Assembly (NCBI RefSeq): GCF_006539545.1
Contig: NZ_BJNF01000025.1
Location: 16,100-80,099 of the forward strand
DNA length: 64,000 nt
Origin: Nitrobacter winogradskyi
Lineage (GTDB): Bacteria; Pseudomonadota; Alphaproteobacteria; Rhizobiales; Xanthobacteraceae
Reading direction: 5' to 3'
The first letter of the stretch is position 1; each line of letters opens with the position of its first letter. Positions 55,807 through 64,000 of this stretch are shown piece after piece. The notes beneath the pieces were generated by a model, which saw only the letters and a list, made by a program, of their open reading frames with translations, was not told the DNA's origin and did not search any database. The position numbers were made by a program, and so were the translations under genes.

Positions 55807-57198
55807 TTACTGCCTCACAATGAAATCAATGCGCCGGTTTTTCGCTTTGCCCTCGTCGGTGTCGTTGGCGGCGATCGGCTGAGCGCTGCCATGCCCGATC
55901 GGCGTGAACCGATTGGCGGGCAATCCGGCTTTCACGAGAAAATCCACCACCGCCTGCGCGCGTCGCTCGGACAGTGCCTGGTTGAACGAAGCGTCGCCGT
56001 CGCTGTCGGTGTGCCCCACGATCTCGACGGTGGCCGTCTGGCAACGGAGCGCGGTTTCCGTCAACTGGTCCAGCAGGCCAATCGAATCGAGATGCAATGT
56101 CGCCTGACCGGCTTCGAACTGGATGGTGCGCTTTTCAAGAAGCTCGCCGAACAGTTGCTGACAGACCGTCGGATCGACCGGGGACGCCGACGGCTTGATT
56201 GAAACGTCCGTTTTCGTCTCCCAGCCGCGCGGCAGATCCTTGGGCAGATCAGCGCGGATCTGTTTTCCGGCCAGGTCATACAACGCGTCGCCGGAGAGTT
56301 CGACATTCCGATCAGAGACGACCAGTCTTCCAGTCGACAGGCGCGACAACGAACGCAGCGCCCGCGTGACGACGGCGTCGAAGCCTGCCGGCGCACCGAG
56401 ACTCGCCTTGAGCTTATCAACGATCTTCTCGCCGAATTTACGGCCGGCCGATGCGACGATCGCCGCATGAATCGCGTTATCGGGTACATATCCGGTCAAT
56501 GTCAGCACTCCGGAGACCGGATCCTTGTTGGCCTCGAAGACATATGGCGGGGCCTGGATATCGTCGGCGACCGAGTATCCCTCGGGCAGGTTCTTCAGCG
56601 CCGCGGCGATCGCCTCGCGTCCACCCAGTTCACGCGCCATGCCCGACAGATTGACCGTTAAATCCGAAATCGTTGCCTTGCCGCTCTTGAGCTTGCTCGT
56701 CTCGCCGATCAGCAACATCGCCGCGGCTTCGAACCGCGGCGGCGCACCGCGCTTCAAATCCATGCGATCAGCGATGTCGATGCCGGCAAACCTCGCACGC
56801 GCGGCATCCAGCAGCTTGTTCCTGACCACGGGCAACGGCGCGCTTCCGCCGAGCGTCACCCTTCCGACCCCACGTTCGATGCTCCAGACGAACGGTTTGG
56901 CTTCGGCCACGAGCGCGGTGCGATCGTTGACCCGTCGCACGCCCGGAACCGTCTCCACCGAGGCCACCGCATTGCTGCGTTCCTGCTCCGAAAACGCATC
57001 GGCTGAGAACGTGATGTCGCGTCCGGCGGCGCTGATGGCGGTCTTATCGAGAACGCTGTCCTTGAGCGCGACCGCGGTCTGCTCGCTCAGATCGGCCTCC
57101 AGCGGAGCCGTCGTCGTCCAGGCGGCCAGCCCCCAAAGCACCGTGAGCGGGATGACACCCGGCCACCACTTGCTGCTCCATCTGAAAAAACCGCGCAT
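55807..57198 (-). CDS. OmpA-family envelope protein with BON-like repeats
   Basis: The 463-residue protein has one N-terminal membrane helix (WWPGVIPLTVLWGLAAW). Several BON-like units follow (about residues 35-330), each with alternating strands and helices, such as VSGVLTLTGYVPDNAIHAA and RLVVSDRNVELSGDALYDLA. The C-terminal OmpA peptidoglycan-binding domain (about 345-463) has VEIVGHTDSDGDASFNQALS, ERRAQAVVDFLVKAGL and KNRRIDFIV. It should tether the inner membrane to peptidoglycan. It is divergent from the deacetylase gene. Confidence 0.9.
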   Translation of the reverse strand: MRGFFRWSSKWWPGVIPLTVLWGLAAWTTTAPLEADLSEQTAVALKDSVLDKTAISAAGRDITFSADAFSEQERSNAVASVETVPGVRRVNDRTALVAEAKPFVWSIERGVGRVTLGGSAPLPVVRNKLLDAARARFAGIDIADRMDLKRGAPPRFEAAAMLLIGETSKLKSGKATISDLTVNLSGMARELGGREAIAAALKNLPEGYSVADDIQAPPYVFEANKDPVSGVLTLTGYVPDNAIHAAIVASAGRKFGEKIVDKLKASLGAPAGFDAVVTRALRSLSRLSTGRLVVSDRNVELSGDALYDLAGKQIRADLPKDLPRGWETKTDVSIKPSASPVDPTVCQQLFGELLEKRTIQFEAGQATLHLDSIGLLDQLTETALRCQTATVEIVGHTDSDGDASFNQALSERRAQAVVDFLVKAGLPANRFTPIGHGSAQPIAANDTDEGKAKNRRIDFIVRQ

Positions 57199-57463
57199 TC
57201 GATATCCTGTCGCGCAAAATCCGCCGGCTTGCGATGGACCGCATCATGCGGTCCATTTGGAAGCACGCTCCGGGTAACGCCGGACGCGATTCGGTCGGCC
57301 ACGCATGATGAAATGCAGAGAAAACAAACCCCTGCCGGGCTGTCAAACCGAAATGAGGGCGAAAGCGCCACCGCCGAGGGAGGGACCCGGATAACCGTTT
57401 CTTCAACCGTTTCCGATTAAGATCCGGTCAACAACAGGGGTCAGATCGGCCGATCCACGTCAA

Positions 57464-58522
57464 ATGAAGCAGCTTCGCAACGCCATCATCCGGACCGGAT
57501 TGGATGCCCTGTACTTCAGCGGCGCCCATCACCTGCTGCGGCCGGTCTTCGCCGGAATCGGAACGATCTTCATGCTGCACCATGTGCGGCCGCGCCGAAA
57601 CGCCCCGTTCCAGCCCAATCATCACCTGGAAGTGACCCCGGAATTTCTGCGCATGGTCCTGGCCCATGTCAGATCGCGCGGCATCGACATCGTGACCATG
57701 GACGAAATGCATCGCCGGCTGACACAACGCGACTTCTCGCGACGGTTGGCGTGCTTCACTTTCGACGATGGCTATCGCGATAATCGCGACTTCGCGCTAC
57801 CCGCGATGCGCGAATACGACGCGCCGTTCACCGTCTATGTCGCCAACGATTTCGCGAACGCGACCGGCCGCCTGTGGTGGGTGGCGCTCGAACGGGTCAT
57901 CGCCGCCGCCGACCGCATCGACAGCACGATCGGCGACACCGCTATAAGTCTCGACACCAGCACGATCGAGCAAAAGCGAGAAGCGTTCTCTCGAATTCAC
58001 GATCTGCTGCGCGGGCTGCCCGACGACCGCGATGTCGCGCGCGCTGTGGAGGACTTGTGCGCACGTCATGGCGTCGACGAATCCGCCATCAGCCGGGAGC
58101 TGTGCCTGTCCTGGGATGAACTGAAATCGTTCGCCGCCGATCCGCTGGTCACGATCGGCGCGCATACCGTCAGTCATTGCAATCTCGCAAAGCGAAGCGA
58201 GGAGGAGGCCCTTGAGGAGATCACCGTCAGCCGGACACAGATCGAGGCTGTCTTGCAGCGCCCGGTCGTTCATCTTGCCTATCCCTACGGCGACCGCAAC
58301 GCCGCCGGAGCGCGCGAGTTCGCCATGACCCAGGCGGCCGGTTTCAACACCGCGGTCACGACGCGACCCGGCATGATCTTTCCCGAAAATGCGAAACATC
58401 CGACCGCGCTGCCGCGGGTTTCCCTCAACGGAAACTATCAGACCGCCCGCGTCATTCCGGTGCTGACGTCGGGCGCGGCCACCGCGCTGTGGAACGGATT
58501 CCGGCGCGTCGACATCGCCTGA
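57464..58522 (+). CDS. Polysaccharide deacetylase (NodB-fold)
   Basis: The 352-residue protein belongs to the carbohydrate esterase 4 family. GTIFMLHHVRPRRNAPFQPN opens the domain, and the metal and catalytic motif is ACFTFDDGYRDNRDFALPAM (TFDDGY). A second motif lies in IGAHTVSHCNLAKRSEEEAL (H-x-x-x-H zinc site), and VHLAYPYGDRNAAGAREF supplies the later motif. No signal peptide is evident, so it may act in the cytoplasm or be exported otherwise. It is divergent from the OmpA/BON gene. It removes acetyl groups from a glycan; the substrate is unknown. Confidence 0.9.
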   Translation: MKQLRNAIIRTGLDALYFSGAHHLLRPVFAGIGTIFMLHHVRPRRNAPFQPNHHLEVTPEFLRMVLAHVRSRGIDIVTMDEMHRRLTQRDFSRRLACFTFDDGYRDNRDFALPAMREYDAPFTVYVANDFANATGRLWWVALERVIAAADRIDSTIGDTAISLDTSTIEQKREAFSRIHDLLRGLPDDRDVARAVEDLCARHGVDESAISRELCLSWDELKSFAADPLVTIGAHTVSHCNLAKRSEEEALEEITVSRTQIEAVLQRPVVHLAYPYGDRNAAGAREFAMTQAAGFNTAVTTRPGMIFPENAKHPTALPRVSLNGNYQTARVIPVLTSGAATALWNGFRRVDIA

Positions 58523-58611
58523 GTTCACACCGCTCGTTATCCCTTATCGCGCTGCATTTTCCGGTGATCCCGGGCAGAAGCGGCGAGACGGGTTCTGTTA
58601 TGAGGAGAGCT

Positions 58612-60390
58612 TCAGTTCGTCGCCGGAACGGCCGCCGGACCGCTCCACGGGCGCGACGGCGAAGCAAGGCCGATCAGCCTGCCCTGAATGAAGTCGCAAC
58701 CCCAGTCCCGCAACATGGCCGCCGACTGCTCGTCCTGAACCCACTCGGCGACCGTTCTGATATCGAGCCGGCGCGCGAGATCGATCAGTGTCTGCACGAA
58801 CGCCCGGTCGTCGGAGGAGCGCGCCAGGTTCTGCACGAACGCGCCGTCGATCTTGACGATGTCCACGCCGAGCTTGCGCAAGTTCCGGAACGAGGTGTAG
58901 CCGGCGCCGAAATCGTCGATCGCGATGCGGCTGCCCAGATTCTTCAACCGCGTAACGAACCGCTGGACATCGTCGACATCCTGAATCGCCGCGGTTTCGG
59001 TAATCTCCACGATCAGGCGCTCGGCCACGCCGGGATGCGCACCCATCAGTGCTTCGATCGCCGCCCACCAGTCGACGTCCATGGTGGTTTCCGGCGAGAT
59101 ATTGAGACTGAGCTGGACGTGGGGCGTTTCCGCGAGTTCGGCGATCACAAGCTCGAGCACGCGATGATCGACCAGACGGATCAGGCCAAGCTTCTCCGCG
59201 ACCGGCACGACATCGGGCGCGAGCACGATCTGACCATTCTGCTGCTGCATCCGCACCAGGCACTCATAAAACGCCGCTTCGCGCGTGCGCGCGTCGACGA
59301 CCCGCTCGAAAGCGGTGAGGATGCGGCGCTCGTTCAACGCGGTGACGATCTCGTCGGTCACCCGGATGTTGATCCGGCGTTGCGCCTCACGCTCGGTATC
59401 GGGTCGCCACACGGCGAGCGAACCGCAGCGGCGGCATTTCGCAACTTCGAGGATTTCCTGAGCGCGATTGATCGCTTCATCGGCGGTCTGCGCATAACGC
59501 GGTGCCAGAACGGCGCCGATCGAGGCGGTGACCGAAACGGGGCCGGATTTGGTCATCACGATCTCTTCGCGGATGCCCGCCAGAAGGCGTTCGGCGGCGA
59601 TGCTCACCTCATCCAGGCCGCAGTTCTTCAGGATCACCCCGAACCTGTTGCCGGAAAAGCGGCCAAGAATGTCGCCGCTGCGCAACCGCCTTCGGATGCG
59701 CCTGGCGACATCGCTGATCACCTCGTCGGCGACATCGAAGCCGAAAGCATTGTTGATGCGCGCGAGGTGATCGATCCCGATCATCATGAAGGCGACCGGC
59801 GTGCGGTAGCGCGCGGCTTCCTCGATCGCTTCGGCGAGAGCCGCTGTCAGATAGGTGCGATTGAGTTCGCCGGTGAGGGCATCGTTCCGGGACAGGTTGA
59901 TCAGTTGCTCGTCTCGCGCCCGCCGCTCATTCTCAAGCCGCACGATGCCTTCGACGCGCACCGCCTTGCCATCGGCGTCGGCGAACCAGCATCCGGCCTC
60001 CTCGATCCACAGCATCGGCGCGGAGGCGCTGGCGCGCACGCCATACTCGATAAAATAGGGCACTCCCTCCTCAAAGCGCCGCCGGGCGGTTGGCGCGGCC
60101 GAAAAGATATTGGTACGGGCCGATCCCGACGGTTCGATCAGGCGTCCATACCGGGCTCCGGTCGCGAGCAGCAACGGGTCGATGCCTTGAAAGATCGACG
60201 CCGCTCCCTCGGTCCAGGTTATCGTGTCGCTTGGAATATCCCACACAAACGCGGCCCGGCCGAGCGCTGTGAGGATCGCCGACACGCGCGGCTCCTGAGT
60301 TGCCTGAGGCAGACGAGCCGACGCGTGGGCGGCTTGTGGCGCATCGGCGCCCGACGAGGGATTGACTGCCGGTGAAATGGCGGATGTCAC
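58612..60390 (-). CDS. PAS-GGDEF-EAL protein with a degenerate GGDEF site
   Basis: The 592-residue protein has a PAS-like domain (about 36-155), a GGDEF domain (about 165-325) and an EAL domain (about 345-590). The GGDEF motif is replaced by SGNRF in LGRFSGNRFGVILKN, so cyclase activity is unlikely. The EAL domain keeps YECLVRM in place of EALVR, plus EITETAAIQDVDDV, IAIDDFGAGYTSFRNL and DIVKIDGAFV, with AEWVQ where AEGVE is usual. It could be a cyclic-di-GMP phosphodiesterase or only a sensor. It starts with GTG at 60390, preceded by GAGG. It has no membrane segment. Confidence 0.88.
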   Translation of the reverse strand: MTSAISPAVNPSSGADAPQAAHASARLPQATQEPRVSAILTALGRAAFVWDIPSDTITWTEGAASIFQGIDPLLLATGARYGRLIEPSGSARTNIFSAAPTARRRFEEGVPYFIEYGVRASASAPMLWIEEAGCWFADADGKAVRVEGIVRLENERRARDEQLINLSRNDALTGELNRTYLTAALAEAIEEAARYRTPVAFMMIGIDHLARINNAFGFDVADEVISDVARRIRRRLRSGDILGRFSGNRFGVILKNCGLDEVSIAAERLLAGIREEIVMTKSGPVSVTASIGAVLAPRYAQTADEAINRAQEILEVAKCRRCGSLAVWRPDTEREAQRRINIRVTDEIVTALNERRILTAFERVVDARTREAAFYECLVRMQQQNGQIVLAPDVVPVAEKLGLIRLVDHRVLELVIAELAETPHVQLSLNISPETTMDVDWWAAIEALMGAHPGVAERLIVEITETAAIQDVDDVQRFVTRLKNLGSRIAIDDFGAGYTSFRNLRKLGVDIVKIDGAFVQNLARSSDDRAFVQTLIDLARRLDIRTVAEWVQDEQSAAMLRDWGCDFIQGRLIGLASPSRPWSGPAAVPATN

Positions 60391-60612
60391 GGTCGCCTCA
60401 TTATGGGACGCTGCAAGTGATTCCCTTCTGAAGAATAGGGTGTTCCAACCCGTTCACGCTAGGTAAAGTTCGTGAACAATCTGAAAAACCGCCATTCCCA
60501 ACTTAAATGGAGTTTCCTTCCCCGAAATGAAGTCCCGGCACGGCTTTTGCCACGGTGGTTGCTGACCCGGAGCCCGATGTTCCGGAACAACACATTCCCG
60601 GAGACTGCACGG

Positions 60613-60933
60613 ATGATGACAATCGCGGGAACAGGCCGGATACCCGGAATCGCCGCCAACGCCGCGCGGCCGGACCGTGACGGCGCGACAAGATCACCAG
60701 GATCCAATCCGATATCAGCCGTCGCGCCGGTGGAGCATCGGCCTGTTCCGCGTTCCGCGACCCGCCATGACGTGTTCTTTGTCGCGCAACTGATCGCCAT
60801 CGCGGAACATAGTCCACAGACGCGGATATTCCGCCGTGCTTCGCCGCAGGTTGCGCAGGCCGCCTATCATTCGACGGGCGAGCGGAATCAAGCTGGCGCG
60901 CAGACTGGTCCGCGGCTGCTCCGCACCATCTAA
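60613..60933 (+). CDS. Small conserved-type hypothetical protein
   Basis: The 106-residue protein is placed at ATG 60613 with GGAG nine bases upstream. The first half is Pro/Gly/Arg-rich and disordered. The second has FFVAQLIAIAEHSPQTRIFR, a short amphipathic segment followed by RASPQVAQAAYHSTG. This order of a phenylalanine-led helix and a charged helix recalls small proteins of Rhizobiales that I cannot name. The longer frame begins at 60472. Confidence 0.45.
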   Translation: MMTIAGTGRIPGIAANAARPDRDGATRSPGSNPISAVAPVEHRPVPRSATRHDVFFVAQLIAIAEHSPQTRIFRRASPQVAQAAYHSTGERNQAGAQTGPRLLRTI

Positions 60934-60945
60934 GGCAATCGATAC

Positions 60946-61647
60946 TTAGTCTGGATTGCGCTGCTGGATGTCCGGACCGGGAACATCCGGATGCGGTTTG
61001 GTTCTGGCCGCCTCGGCTTGCCCGTACTCAACCTGTCCCGTCCCCTCAAGCCTAGTCCCGCCAGGTCCAGTCTCGGCATGAACGATCGCCTGCTCGGGGG
61101 CTCGCTCGGGAGCCGATTCGGCGGCAGGCGCTGACGCGTGAGCAGGCTCCTGCGATGAAATCGACGCCGCCATGGATGCGGACGCCGGATCGGCGCGCGG
61201 TTCGTGTGCTTCCGCCTCCTCCGCTACGCCTTGCGACGGTACGGCAAGCACGCGAGCCGGCCTTCGTCCGCGCAAGACGAAGCCGGCGAGGAAATCGACC
61301 AGCGCCAGCAGCGTCAGCATGAAGTAGGTCGACGAGCCAAATTGCGGCAGCATCACGAATTGCGCCGCGGCGCCCCCGAACACCGCCAGCGACAGCAGGT
61401 GGTCGGTGAGATACTTGCCGCCCGGGCGAACGCCCTTAATAATCTCAAACAGCAACAGGACGATGCCGAGCGCGAGCAGCGTGTCCCCGAGCGTCACCGT
61501 CCAGGACACGCCGGACATCAAGGTCAATGTGAGAACGGGCTCCGTCAAGAGGACGCCCGGCATCAGGAAGACGATGATGTTGCAGATCGCCAGGGGAATC
61601 AGAAGCAGAGGGAAACCGATCACGGACATCGCCAAGGCCTCCTTCAT
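60946..61647 (-). CDS. Four-helix membrane protein with disordered tail
   Basis: The 233-residue protein has hydrophobic stretches VIGFPLLLIPLAICNIIVFL, TLGDTLLALGIVLLLFEII, LLSLAVFGGAAAQFVMLP and FMLTLLALVDFLAGFVL. The last 90 residues are Ala/Pro/Glu-rich and low in complexity. GKYLTDHLLSLAVFGGAAAQ is a conserved-looking core. It stands alone between the small gene at 60613 and rpmF. I do not recognise the family or function. Confidence 0.75.
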   Translation of the reverse strand: MKEALAMSVIGFPLLLIPLAICNIIVFLMPGVLLTEPVLTLTLMSGVSWTVTLGDTLLALGIVLLLFEIIKGVRPGGKYLTDHLLSLAVFGGAAAQFVMLPQFGSSTYFMLTLLALVDFLAGFVLRGRRPARVLAVPSQGVAEEAEAHEPRADPASASMAASISSQEPAHASAPAAESAPERAPEQAIVHAETGPGGTRLEGTGQVEYGQAEAARTKPHPDVPGPDIQQRNPD

Positions 61648-61749
61648 TCAGGCGGGAACGTTAACCCGCCTGCCGAACTCCTCCGCCCCTGCGCTTCCCT
61701 TCAGTCCGGCCCTGCTGGTTCCGGACCACACGCCCGACCGGGCCTGTAC

Positions 61750-61935
61750 TCAGGAGTCGCTCTTGGCCTTCAAAACCTGACGGCCCTTGTACATGCCGGT
61801 TTTCAGGTCGAGATGGTGGGGGCGGCGCAGTTCGCCGGAGTCCTTGTCCTCGGCGTAGGTCGGTTTGCTGAGCGCATCCGCCGAACGGCGCATGCCGCGC
61901 CGCGACGGCGATGTCTTTCTTCTTGGAACGGCCAT
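61750..61935 (-). CDS. rpmF: 50S ribosomal protein L32
   Basis: The 61-residue basic protein starts [20 protein letters not shown], the standard L32 opening, and ends in a short lysine-rich tail. The zinc-binding cysteines of some L32 forms are absent (the C-minus type). It lies about 100 bases downstream of mtgA on the same strand. Confidence 0.96.
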   Translation of the reverse strand: MAVPRRKTSPSRRGMRRSADALSKPTYAEDKDSGELRRPHHLDLKTGMYKGRQVLKAKSDS

Positions 61936-62037
61936 ATCCGGTGTCCTTGCAGGATGTTGCCGAGTTCCGTTTCGGAACGTCGGTGGGCAGGCGCGACGAA
62001 TCCCGAACGCGCGAGCTGAATGCTGATAAGCCCGGCC

Positions 62038-62718
62038 TTATAGGCTACGATTGCCGCTCCAGCAACCGCGCAGTTCAGCCGCCCGGGCCCGGGCCATATA
62101 GGTCCCGGCCAGCCGGCGGACTCCCGGACCCGGCTTTCGGGCGCTGCGCCGGACCGGATTGGGCAGGATCGCCGCCATCAGCGCCGCCTCCCGGGCCGTC
62201 AGACTGGCCGCGGATCGCCCGAAAGCATAGCGCGACCCTGCCTCGACACCGAACTGGCCGCCCGGGCCCCATTCCGCGATGTTCAGATAGATTTCGAGAA
62301 TCCGCTGCTTGGACAGCACCGCATCGATCCACATCGCCAGCGGAAATTCCAGCGCCTTGCGGACCATGCTGCGACCCGGCCAGAGAAACAGATTTTTCGC
62401 CACCTGCTGCGTGATGGTGGAGCCGCCGCGCTTGAATTCGCCGTCCTCGGCATCGTCGAGCACTTCCCGCAGCGAATCCCAATCGATGCCCTGATGGCTA
62501 CAGAATTTGGCGTCCTCCGACGCGACCACGGAACGCGGCAACGCCGGCGGAAGCGCGGCGAAATCGATCCACTGCCGCGACATCGGCGCGCCCGAAAGCG
62601 TGCGCCATATCATCAGCGTCGAGACCGGATGGCCGATCCGATACAGCGGCGTCAGCAGATAAGGCAGCAACAGCAGGCCGATGGCGGTTAGCGCCATGAC
62701 GCGGATCGCCCGTCGCAT
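62038..62718 (-). CDS. mtgA: Monofunctional peptidoglycan glycosyltransferase
   Basis: The 226-residue GT51 enzyme has one N-terminal anchor helix ([20 protein letters not shown]). Its conserved motifs are [19 protein letters not shown] (catalytic Glu), [38 protein letters not shown] and [20 protein letters not shown] (here [17 protein letters not shown]). It polymerises lipid II glycan strands without a transpeptidase domain. The length and motif order are those of MtgA. Confidence 0.95.
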   Translation of the reverse strand: MRRAIRVMALTAIGLLLLPYLLTPLYRIGHPVSTLMIWRTLSGAPMSRQWIDFAALPPALPRSVVASEDAKFCSHQGIDWDSLREVLDDAEDGEFKRGGSTITQQVAKNLFLWPGRSMVRKALEFPLAMWIDAVLSKQRILEIYLNIAEWGPGGQFGVEAGSRYAFGRSAASLTAREAALMAAILPNPVRRSARKPGPGVRRLAGTYMARARAAELRGCWSGNRSL

Positions 62719-62932
62719 CAGGCCGCAAAGCCTTCAATCGATCGGCGGGCAGGTTCACCGTGTCCGCGACGAGGAGCCTTCACGAAATCACCCTTGATGA
62801 CACCGGAGCCGGCGGCAGATTGCCGGCCGGCCGGAATTGACGAAGCCGATACCATGAAGGATTGTCCGGCAAAAATCGACCTCGCCGGACTTTCGCGGCG
62901 AGGACGCCGTTTTCATTTTTTGGAGCCCTTTG

Positions 62933-63859
62933 ATGACGTCAGGACTTTCATCCGCCGATTTCGCGAAGCGCCTTGACACCACGGCGGACGAGACCGAGGC
63001 CGTGCTGGAAAAGCTGCTTTCCGATACTGCCCTGCCTGACGAAATCGCCCGGCCCAAGCGGCTGATGGACGCCATGCGCTATTCCTCGCTCGGCGGCGGC
63101 AAGCGGCTGCGGCCGTTTCTCGTGGTGGAAAGTTCGGCCGTGTTCGGCGTCCCGCGCGAGGCGGCGCTGCTGGCCGGCGCGGCGCTCGAATGCATCCATT
63201 GCTATTCATTGATTCATGACGACCTGCCGGCGATGGACAACAGTGACCTGCGCCGGGGGCGTCCGACCCTGCACAAGACCACCGACGACGCCACCGCAAT
63301 CCTCGCCGGCGACGGTCTTCTGACACTTGCCTTCGACATCATCACCCGCGACGAGGTCCATGACGATCCCGCCGTTCGCCTGTTGCTGACGCGCGCGCTG
63401 GCGCGCGCCGCCGGCATTGGCGGCATGGTCGGCGGGCAGTTGCTCGATCTCGCCGGCGAAGGCCGCTTCGGCGACCGCGGACCGGTCGACGTGGCGCGCG
63501 TGCAGCAGATGAAGACGGGCGCGCTGCTCCGCTTCGGCTGCATCGCCGGCGCGCTGCTCGGCCAGGCCTCGCAAAAAGACTATCAGGCTCTCGACACTTA
63601 CGGCCGCGCGCTGGGCGAAGCCTTCCAGATCGCAGACGATCTTCTCGATGTCGAAAGCGACGCGGCAGCGCTCGGCAAGCCGGCCGGAGCCGACGCGGCG
63701 CTCGGCAAGACTACTTTCGTCACCCAGCTCGGCATCGATGGCGCCAAGAAACGGGTTCGGGATCTTCTGGCGAAGGCGGACGAGGCTTTGTCGGTGTTCG
63801 GGACACGCGGCGACGTGCTGCGCGCCGCCGCGCACTTCGTCGCCGACCGCAAGAGCTAG
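62933..63859 (+). CDS. ispA: Polyprenyl (farnesyl/geranylgeranyl) diphosphate synthase
   Basis: The 308-residue all-helical prenyltransferase has a first Asp-rich motif in YSLIHDDLPAMDNSDLRRGR (DDxxxxD type) and a second in FQIADDLLDVESD. It also has SLGGGKRLRPFLVVESS and LRRGRPTLHK. It condenses IPP with allylic diphosphates to make C15 or C20 products. Bulky residues before the first motif (CYSLIHDD) are compatible with FPP or GGPP, so the exact chain length is not settled. The ATG at 62933 has GGAG seven bases upstream; TTG at 62930 is not needed. Confidence 0.93.
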   Translation: MTSGLSSADFAKRLDTTADETEAVLEKLLSDTALPDEIARPKRLMDAMRYSSLGGGKRLRPFLVVESSAVFGVPREAALLAGAALECIHCYSLIHDDLPAMDNSDLRRGRPTLHKTTDDATAILAGDGLLTLAFDIITRDEVHDDPAVRLLLTRALARAAGIGGMVGGQLLDLAGEGRFGDRGPVDVARVQQMKTGALLRFGCIAGALLGQASQKDYQALDTYGRALGEAFQIADDLLDVESDAAALGKPAGADAALGKTTFVTQLGIDGAKKRVRDLLAKADEALSVFGTRGDVLRAAAHFVADRKS

Positions 63860-63862
63860 AGC

Positions 63863-64000
63863 ATTATCGCTTCTGATTGAACCAGAAGCGAAGCTCCAGA
63901 GCATGATCCGTTCACGTTGAATCGAACCATGCTCTAGAAATTATTGTCTGGTCGCATTTTCTTGCGGCGAACCGGTATCCACTTCGCCGGAAAATGCTCT
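63863..64000. repeat. Intergenic repeat cluster at window end
   Basis: It contains cttctgattgaaccagaagc (palindromic), then the pair agagcatgatcc...accatgctct, and a cgcattttcttgcggcgaac module ending in ggaaaatgctct. These are the same modules as at 27486 and 33541. It is cut by the window edge. Confidence 0.75.

Noticed and set aside
55479..57198. Possible Pho box near the OmpA genes
   Set aside because: No paired CTGTCA-type repeats with 11-base periodicity are seen there.
58489..60375. 628-codon plus-strand frame
   Set aside because: It is antisense to the PAS-GGDEF-EAL gene, whose domains are clear.
1..64000. CRISPR array, rRNA operon, prophage or riboswitch
   Set aside because: No regularly spaced repeats of CRISPR type, rRNA, phage structural genes or recognisable riboswitch cores were found by reading.

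Overview
The window looks like a chromosomal segment of an alphaproteobacterium of the Bradyrhizobiaceae/Nitrobacteraceae, most likely Nitrobacter or a close relative (Afipia, Oligotropha or Bradyrhizobium are alternatives). The evidence is the trio of alphaproteobacterial cell-cycle regulators CtrA, ChpT and GcrA, a DUF1134/EipA envelope protein, a Pho operon ordered phoR-pstS-pstC-pstA-pstB-phoU-phoB, GC-rich genes with AT-rich promoters, and a family of intergenic repeats (gacgcgttttctt-cacgcgaacc and gcatgatc-type palindromes) typical of this family. Genus assignment is inference.

Bases 1-22.7 kb are an accessory surface-polysaccharide and secretion region. It holds dTDP-L-rhamnose synthesis (rfbDC divergent from rfbAB), UDP-glucose dehydrogenase, several glycosyltransferases, two WbsX/GH99-like proteins and two methyltransferase-like proteins. 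It also holds a type I secretion ABC transporter and membrane fusion protein in one operon with a large Sel1-repeat protein, a nearby RTX protein that is the obvious candidate cargo, an orphan ParA and a lone IS3-OrfA-like HTH protein. No TolC-type outer membrane channel is present in the window. From 22.7 to 27.6 kb come a cytoplasmic-sensing chemoreceptor, a secreted protein of unknown function, a CAU-anticodon tRNA and long gene-poor stretches with repeat elements.

Bases 27.6-40.4 kb are motility and cell cycle: flhA, a small membrane protein behind a candidate EcfG stress promoter, fliJ, fliI, ctrA, and a chemotaxis operon cheA-cheW-cheY-cheB-cheR (CheA carries a C-terminal receiver domain) followed upstream by chpT. 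CtrA-like boxes precede fliI, ctrA and possibly flhA, which ties the regulator to its neighbours. Bases 40.4-47.3 kb carry cysQ, a YHS-domain protein, eipA with a tandem-repeat leader, a coiled-coil membrane protein, argD-argF and gcrA.

Bases 47.4-55.4 kb are the phosphate regulon with a good Pho box before pstS and a strong hairpin between pstS and pstC. An LPG-synthase-type membrane protein lies 10 bases upstream of phoR. Bases 55.4-64 kb hold an OmpA/BON envelope protein, a polysaccharide deacetylase, a PAS-GGDEF-EAL protein with a degenerate GGDEF site, small unknown proteins, rpmF, mtgA and a polyprenyl diphosphate synthase.

All start sites and motifs were read by eye; no database search was run.
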